Positions 10,894-14,950 of a DNA stretch of 14,950 nt are shown here, piece after piece. Position 1 is the first letter of the stretch, and each line of letters starts with the position of its first letter. Location: positions 1-14,950 of the forward strand of contig JBBQSN010000087.1 in assembly GCA_038213835.1 (NCBI GenBank). Reading direction: 5' to 3'. Both the position numbers and the translations under genes were made by a program. The DNA comes from JBBQSN01 sp038213835 (GTDB lineage Bacteria > Actinomycetota > Actinomycetes > Actinomycetales > CAWJMD01). The notes below the pieces were generated by a model, which was not told the origin of the DNA, searched no databases, and saw nothing but the letters and a program-made list of their open reading frames with translations.

Positions 10894-12303
10894 GTGTCGG
10901 AGGCCAGCACGTCCCGGCTGCCCTACCTGCCGTCCGGTACGACCTCGTTCGGCCGGCTGCGGGCCCGGATCGACGCGATCGGGCGCAACTCCCCGGCGCG
11001 GCTCGCGATCTCGGTGTTCGCCATCGTCATCGTGGCGGTCACCGGGCTGCTCTCGCTCCCGCTCGCCACCTCGAGCGGCGAGCGCGCCCCCTTCGTCGAC
11101 GCGCTGTTCACCGCCACCTCCGCGGTGTGCGTCACCGGGCTGGTCACGGTCGACACCGCCACCTACTGGTCGGGTTTCGGCGAGGCGGTGATCCTCGCGG
11201 CGATCAAGGTCGGCGGCCTGGGCGTCATCACGCTGGCCGCCCTGCTGGGGCTGGCCGTCTCCCGCCGGCTCGGCCTCACCGGCAAGCTGCTGGCGCAGCG
11301 CGAGACCAAGGCGGAGCGGCTCGGCGAGGTCGGCACCCTGCTCCGGGTCGTCATCGGCACCTCCCTCGCGATCGAGGCCGTCCTGACGCTGGTGCTGTTC
11401 CCCCGCTTCCTCGTGCTGCAGGAGACCGTGGGCGAGGCCGCCTGGCACGCGGTGTTCTACGCGATCAGCGCGTTCAACAACGCCGGCTTCGTCTCTCACC
11501 CCGGCGGACTGCCCCCCGGGTCGGTCGGCGACTGGTGGCTGTGCGTGCCGGTGGCCCTCGGCGTCCTGATCGGCAGCGTCGGCTTCCCGGTGCTGGTCGC
11601 CGTCGGGCGCGCGTGGCGCAGCCCGCGGCGCTGGGGCCTGCACGCGCAGCTCACCCTCACCACCACGCTGCTGCTGCTGGTGGTCTCGATCGTCGTGCTC
11701 GGCTGGTTCGAGTGGACCAACCCCCGCACCCTCGGTTCGCTGTCGTTCGACGACAAGGTGCTGGCCACCCTGTTCATGGCGGTGATGCCCCGGTCCGGCG
11801 GGTTCGCCACCCTGGACGTCGCGGGCATGCGGGGCGAGACCTGGCTGGCCACCGACATGCTGATGTTCATCGGCGGCGGGAGCGCATCGACGGCCGGCGG
11901 CATCAAGGTCACCACGCTGGCCGTGCTCTTCCTGGCGGTCGTGGCCGAGGCACGCGGCGACGACGACGTCGAGGCGTTCGGACGCCGCATCCCCACCTCC
12001 ACCGTGCGGCTCTCGGTCACCGTGCTGCTGGTCGGCTCCACCCTGGTCGCGGTCTCCACGATGGCGCTGCAGGCGGTCACCGGCCAGGACCTCGACATCG
12101 TGCTGTTCGAGGTGCTCTCGGCCTTCGCCACCTGCGGCCTGTCGCAGGGGCTCACCCCCGACCTGCCCGACTCGGGCAAGTACCTGCTCACCGCGCTGAT
12201 GTTCCTCGGCCGGACGGGCACCATGTCCCTGGCGGCCGCGCTCGCGCTGCGCGAACGCCCCAAGCAGTTCCGGCTCGCGGAAGAGAGGCCCATCGTTGGG
12301 TGA
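10894..12303 (+). CDS. ktrB: Potassium uptake channel subunit (TrkH/KtrB family)
   Basis: This integral membrane, K+-selective subunit has 469 residues. It shows the four pore-loop/membrane repeats with their filter segments: AVCVTGLV (G82), AFNNAGFV (G198), MPRSGGFAT (G302/G303) and FATCGLSQG (G415). The Gly/Ser-rich intramembrane gating loop GGGSASTAGGIKVTT is at 327-341. The length fits KtrB (about 450) better than E. coli TrkH (about 480). The start is GTG 10894, preceded by GGGGAGG at 10881-10887. The last codons overlap the start of ktrA by 8 bases, as expected for subunits made together. KtrA binds nucleotides and gates this channel. It runs divergently from acuC. Confidence 0.93.
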   Translation: MSEASTSRLPYLPSGTTSFGRLRARIDAIGRNSPARLAISVFAIVIVAVTGLLSLPLATSSGERAPFVDALFTATSAVCVTGLVTVDTATYWSGFGEAVILAAIKVGGLGVITLAALLGLAVSRRLGLTGKLLAQRETKAERLGEVGTLLRVVIGTSLAIEAVLTLVLFPRFLVLQETVGEAAWHAVFYAISAFNNAGFVSHPGGLPPGSVGDWWLCVPVALGVLIGSVGFPVLVAVGRAWRSPRRWGLHAQLTLTTTLLLLVVSIVVLGWFEWTNPRTLGSLSFDDKVLATLFMAVMPRSGGFATLDVAGMRGETWLATDMLMFIGGGSASTAGGIKVTTLAVLFLAVVAEARGDDDVEAFGRRIPTSTVRLSVTVLLVGSTLVAVSTMALQAVTGQDLDIVLFEVLSAFATCGLSQGLTPDLPDSGKYLLTALMFLGRTGTMSLAAALALRERPKQFRLAEERPIVG

Positions 12304-12964
12304 CAAGAACCTGCACGAGGACGCCGTCCTGGTCATCGGGCTCGGGCGCTTCGGCGCCGCGATCGCCGACGCCCTCAACCGCCTCGGGCACGACGTGCTG
12401 GCGATCGAGAGGAACCCCAAGCTCGTCCAGGAGTGGGCCGGCCGGTTGACGCACGTCGTCGAGGCCGACGCGACGAACATCGACGCGCTCAAGCAGCTCG
12501 GCGTGCAGGAGTTCAAGATCGCGGTGGTCGGCATCGGCACCTCGATCGAGGCGAGCGTGCTCGCCACCGCGAACCTGGTCGACCTCGGCAACAAGCAGGT
12601 GTGGGCCAAGGCCATCACCCCCTCGCACGGACGCATCCTCCAGCGCATCGGCGCGCACCGGGTCGTGTACCCCGAGGCCGACGCCGGCGAGAAGGTCGCG
12701 CACCTGGTCTCGGGGAAGCTGTTGGACTACATCGAGTTCGAGGACGGCTTCGCGATCGTCAAGATGCGACCGCCGTTGGAGACGCAGGGCTTCACGCTCG
12801 CGCAGTCGCAGGTGCGCAAGAAGTACGGCGTCACCGTGGTCGGCCTGAAGTCTCCCGGCGAGGACTTCACCTACGCCGTCCCCGCCACCATGGTGACGCG
12901 GCACGACATGCTCATCGTCGCGGGCAACTCCCAGCTGCTGGAACGGTTCGCGGCCCGACCCTGA
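12296..12964 (+). CDS. ktrA: Potassium uptake regulatory subunit, RCK domain (TrkA/KtrA family)
   Basis: The 222-residue cytosolic gating ring subunit binds NAD(H)/ATP and regulates KtrB. The RCK_N Rossmann domain has GLGRFG (15-20) with the acidic residue E38 after the second strand, plus HVVEADATNIDAL and VVGIG. An RCK_C (TrkA_C) domain follows at about 143-218. A single RCK unit is typical of KtrA; E. coli TrkA has two. The start is TTG 12296, with AGAGAGG about 7 bases upstream. It overlaps the end of ktrB by 8 bases, and no ATG/GTG fits the N-terminus better. Confidence 0.92.
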   Translation: MGDKNLHEDAVLVIGLGRFGAAIADALNRLGHDVLAIERNPKLVQEWAGRLTHVVEADATNIDALKQLGVQEFKIAVVGIGTSIEASVLATANLVDLGNKQVWAKAITPSHGRILQRIGAHRVVYPEADAGEKVAHLVSGKLLDYIEFEDGFAIVKMRPPLETQGFTLAQSQVRKKYGVTVVGLKSPGEDFTYAVPATMVTRHDMLIVAGNSQLLERFAARP

Positions 12965-12974
12965 CCGTCGCGGT

Positions 12975-12988
12975 ACCGATGCGTCGGT
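12975..12988 (+). terminator. Weak hairpin after ktrA
   Basis: ACCGA-TGCG-TCGGT lies 10 bases past the ktrA stop, in the 46-base gap to the convergent DUF559 gene. A 5-bp stem without U-tract is only weak support. Confidence 0.25.
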
Positions 12989-13010
12989 TCAGCGAGGCCA
13001 CGGCGGCGGT

Positions 13011-13904
13011 TCATCCCGATCGAGGTCGGCGAGTCCGACGCCTCGGCACGTGCGCGAGCGTCTCCACCACGGTGTCGCCCACCCACTCGTGGTCGAACAT
13101 CACCTGCTCCCACGAGAACCGCAGCACCGACCAGCCCGTCCGCACCAGCTCGTCGTAGCGGCGGCAGTCGCGGTCGAGAGCCGGACGCGAACCGTGGAAC
13201 GCGAAGCTGTCCGCCTCCAGGGCCACGCGGCGGAGCGGGTCGCCGAGATCCAGGTATCCCGATGTCCGTGGCGTGCGGAACGGCAGCTGCGGCACGAAGC
13301 CGGCGACGCGACGACCGAGCACCACCGCCCGCAGCCCCGACTCGAACGGGTTGGCCGCCCGCCCGTCCGCCGCGCCCACCACCCGCCTGGCCGCGACGGC
13401 TCCCCGTCCGCGCAGTCCGAAGGCGCCGGCAGCGAGCTCGTCCGGTTCGACCGCTCGGCGCCGCAGCGCCGAGTCCGCGACGGCCAGCGCGTCGGCGAAG
13501 GGCATCGTCCGGGCGCAGTCGAGCACCGTCCGCAACGGACTCGTGACCCTGCCCCGGATCTCGCCCGGTGCCAGGTCGCCCCAGTGCAGCCGGGTGCCCC
13601 GCGGCACCGACCGGCTGCGCCCCCGAGCCGGCACCGTCACGTGCGTCGAGGTCGGCTCGTGCAGGGTCTCGAGGAACCACAACCGTGCCGCCGACTCGTG
13701 CGAGACCACGCCCCGGTGCACCAGCGCCTGGCGCAGCGGATCGGGTGTGGTGCTCAGGGCGAGCCGCCCCCGAGCGAGCCGGACGAGGACGCCGGCCTCC
13801 ACGGCGGCCTCCAGCGTCCTCCTCGGGTGCCGCTGCAGCAGCTGTCCCCAGGTCAGCGCCCCCTGGTGGTCCGAAGCCGTGTGGATGACGCCGTCGAGGT
13901 CCAT
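13011..13904 (-). CDS. DUF559 protein with AbiEi-like N-terminal winged helix
   Basis: The 297-residue product has two parts. Residues 1-60 (GALTWGQLLQRHPRRTLEAAVEAGVLVRLARG) resemble the winged-helix AbiEi N-terminal antitoxin-type domain. A middle region (60-180) resembles the AbiEi-like segment of many actinobacterial paralogues. The C-terminus (about 185-290) is a DUF559, Vsr-like PD-(D/E)xK fold: NPFESGLR (E188), SGYLDLGDPLRRVALEADSF (D219, E230, D232), RDCRRYDELVRTGWSVLRFS and WEQV. Nuclease function is predicted for the family but not established. ATG 13904 is preceded by CACCCT-N6, a leaderless-like arrangement; ATG 13928 is also possible (8 more residues). It is convergent with ktrA. 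No partner toxin gene is adjacent, and actinobacteria often carry many such stand-alone copies. Confidence 0.8.
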   Translation of the reverse strand: MDLDGVIHTASDHQGALTWGQLLQRHPRRTLEAAVEAGVLVRLARGRLALSTTPDPLRQALVHRGVVSHESAARLWFLETLHEPTSTHVTVPARGRSRSVPRGTRLHWGDLAPGEIRGRVTSPLRTVLDCARTMPFADALAVADSALRRRAVEPDELAAGAFGLRGRGAVAARRVVGAADGRAANPFESGLRAVVLGRRVAGFVPQLPFRTPRTSGYLDLGDPLRRVALEADSFAFHGSRPALDRDCRRYDELVRTGWSVLRFSWEQVMFDHEWVGDTVVETLAHVPRRRTRRPRSG

Positions 13905-14044
13905 GCCGCGAGGGTGGCGGCCACACATCCCCTCGCGCAGCGTCGCCTCGACCGCTGTGGACCGCAGCGTCGGCGATGCGCCTGTGGACGGCGGGACGAC
14001 GTCGCGGCGAGCGCGCGACTCCGACGCCCCGGCCCGGTCGCGGC

Positions 14045-14050
14045 TACCTT
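14045..14050 (+). promoter_or_regulatory. -10 element, probable leaderless promoter of the ASCH/HhH gene
   Basis: TACCTT is followed by exactly six bases (GGCCCG) and GTG 14057. No Shine-Dalgarno sequence is present upstream, so transcription probably starts at the first base of the start codon. Confidence 0.55.
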
Positions 14051-14056
14051 GGCCCG

Positions 14057-14845
14057 GTGATGATCCGGCCGACCGAGCTCGCGGCCATCAAGGCCGGGAC
14101 GATCGAGCTCGGGTTCCGGCGCTGGGACCGCCCCCGGGTGCTGGTGGGGACCCGGTTGCGCACCGCCGTCGGACTGATCGAGGTCACGTCCGTCGACGTC
14201 GTCGAGGAGAGCTCGCTCACCGAGGACGACGCCCGCCGCGCCGGGGCGACGTCGGTCGAGCTGCTGCGCCGCAACCTGTCCGCGAAGCCGGACAAGCCGG
14301 TCTATCGCGTCGGTCTGCGCTTTGCTGGCGAGGACCCGCGCGCGGCGCTGCGTCGGGCCGCACCATCGGCCGACGACGTCGCCGAGATCCGTTCGCGGCT
14401 GGACCGTCTCGACAAGGCGTCGTCCATCGGCCCGTGGACGCGGACGACCCTCCACATCATCGACCGCTCCCCCGCCGTCCGAGCGCCCGACCTCGCCGCC
14501 GAGCTCGGGCGCGACACCCCCGAGTTCAAGCGCGACGTGCGCAAGCTCAAGGAGCTCGGCCTCACCGAGTCGCTGGACATCGGCTACCGGCTCTCGCCGC
14601 GTGGCGAGGCCGTCGTCGACGACGGTGGCCCGCCGCGCGACCGGCCGGCCCCTCCGCCCGGCACGCCGCTGCCTCGCATCGGCGCCCCGGCGACCCGGGC
14701 GCTGACGGCGGCGGGGATCACCACGCTCGAGGCCGTGGCCTGCGTCCCGCAGAGCGACCTGACCGCGATGCACGGCGTCGGCCCGATCGCGGTCGCCCGG
14801 CTGCGCGAGGCCATCGAGGCCGCCGGGCTCACCCTGCGCGGCTGA
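14057..14845 (+). CDS. ASCH-like / helix-hairpin-helix protein, function unknown
   Basis: The 262-residue product has three apparent parts. Residues 1-95 (MMIRPTELAAIKAGTIELGF, RRWDRPRVLVGTRLRTAVGL, then VYRVGLRF) look like an ASCH domain, a PUA-related fold thought to bind RNA or modified nucleotides. Residues 105-188 are helical, with a winged-helix-like segment (TTLHIIDRSPAVRAPDLAAE, FKRDVRKLKELGLTESLDI, GYRLSPRGEAVV). After a Pro-rich linker, residues 206-258 form helix-hairpin-helix motifs (LPRIGAPATRALTAAGITTL, LTAMHGVGPIAVARLREAI) that usually bind nucleic acid backbones. Domain calls are by eye. GTG 14057 is chosen for the leaderless TACCTT-N6-GTG spacing; ATG 14060, one codon on, is equally compatible with the protein. 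It stands alone, so context gives no pathway. Confidence 0.75.
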   Translation: MMIRPTELAAIKAGTIELGFRRWDRPRVLVGTRLRTAVGLIEVTSVDVVEESSLTEDDARRAGATSVELLRRNLSAKPDKPVYRVGLRFAGEDPRAALRRAAPSADDVAEIRSRLDRLDKASSIGPWTRTTLHIIDRSPAVRAPDLAAELGRDTPEFKRDVRKLKELGLTESLDIGYRLSPRGEAVVDDGGPPRDRPAPPPGTPLPRIGAPATRALTAAGITTLEAVACVPQSDLTAMHGVGPIAVARLREAIEAAGLTLRG

Positions 14846-14875
14846 CCCGGCCCCGCGCGCCCCCCACCCTTCGCG

Positions 14876-14928
14876 AGTGTGATCCGCAGGGGCGACAAGC
14901 CGGCGTGGAGCTGCTAGAGGCTCACACT
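14876..14928. repeat. Spaced inverted repeat near the right edge
   Basis: AGTGTGA (14876-14882) is complementary to TCACACT (14922-14928) across 39 bases. The inner part can also fold (GAGC/GCTC at about 14908-14923). It lies in intergenic DNA and has the look of a dispersed palindromic element, but only one copy is seen here. Confidence 0.3.
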
Positions 14929-14950
14929 GGCGGCGCGGGTACGGGGGGCG

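Noticed and set aside
10420..12648. 742-codon minus-strand open frame opposite ktrB
   Set aside because: Repetitive Glu/Gly/Gln/Arg-rich translation typical of antisense GC-rich DNA; the plus strand encodes an intact KtrB with all filter motifs.
1..14950. tRNA, rRNA or riboswitch genes
   Set aside because: No cloverleaf, rRNA-like or recognisable aptamer sequence was found by eye on either strand.

Overview
The window is high-GC chromosomal DNA of an actinobacterium. Every gene shows strong G/C bias at third codon positions, and the gene families and their order are actinobacterial: rex-hemA-hemC-hemD, a BldN-type ECF sigma factor followed by a DUF5667 protein, and an excisionase-like HTH protein / bS22 / galE2-like epimerase / acyltransferase cluster. 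From memory, the last cluster has the same order as Mycobacterium tuberculosis Rv0500A-Rv0500B-Rv0501-Rv0502, and the bldN-rsbN pair sits near rex-hem in Streptomyces. A BldN-type sigma factor suggests a lineage with a Streptomyces-like developmental regulator set, but I cannot name a species. No mobile element, CRISPR array, tRNA or rRNA was seen, and no gene-free stretch exceeds 300 bases.

Layout, left to right. (1) 1-3737, minus strand: redox- and tetrapyrrole-related operon rex > hemA > hemC > hemD/cobA (the last cut by the window edge). Each junction is a 4-base ATGA or GTGA overlap. The rex promoter (3811-3839) is overlaid by a Rex-type operator, so NADH/NAD+ sensing probably feeds back on haem synthesis. 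A small glutaredoxin-like gene lies upstream on the same strand and looks leaderless. (2) 4211-6554, plus strand: BldN-like sigma factor and its probable membrane anti-sigma factor (RsbN-like). Between them lie a promoter-like sequence resembling the BldN consensus and a possible 47-codon bridging ORF that overlaps both neighbours by 4 bases. The sigma leader carries a GTGA-N6-TCAC dyad and a nested stem-loop. (3) 6607-9394, minus strand: acyltransferase, epimerase, ribosomal protein bS22 and a small HTH protein. The bS22 gene is interrupted by an in-frame TAG at codon 14 where a lysine codon is expected. (4) 9395-9613: a spacer with four perfect inverted repeats in 91 bases. (5) 9614-10798, minus: AcuC-type deacetylase. 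It is divergent from (6) ktrB-ktrA, a K+ uptake pair, with a perfect 16-bp palindrome in the shared promoter region. (7) 13011-13904, minus: a protein with an AbiEi-like N-terminus and a DUF559 nuclease-like C-terminus. (8) 14057-14845, plus: an ASCH / winged-helix-like / HhH protein of unknown function.

The points most worth checking are the amber codon in bS22, the sigma/anti-sigma junction (candidate self-regulated promoter plus bridging ORF), the Rex and GTGA-N6-TCAC sites, the four-dyad spacer, and a recurring TANNNT-N6/7-start arrangement that suggests several leaderless mRNAs. No wholly new multi-gene system is evident. All promoter, operator and terminator calls are by eye.
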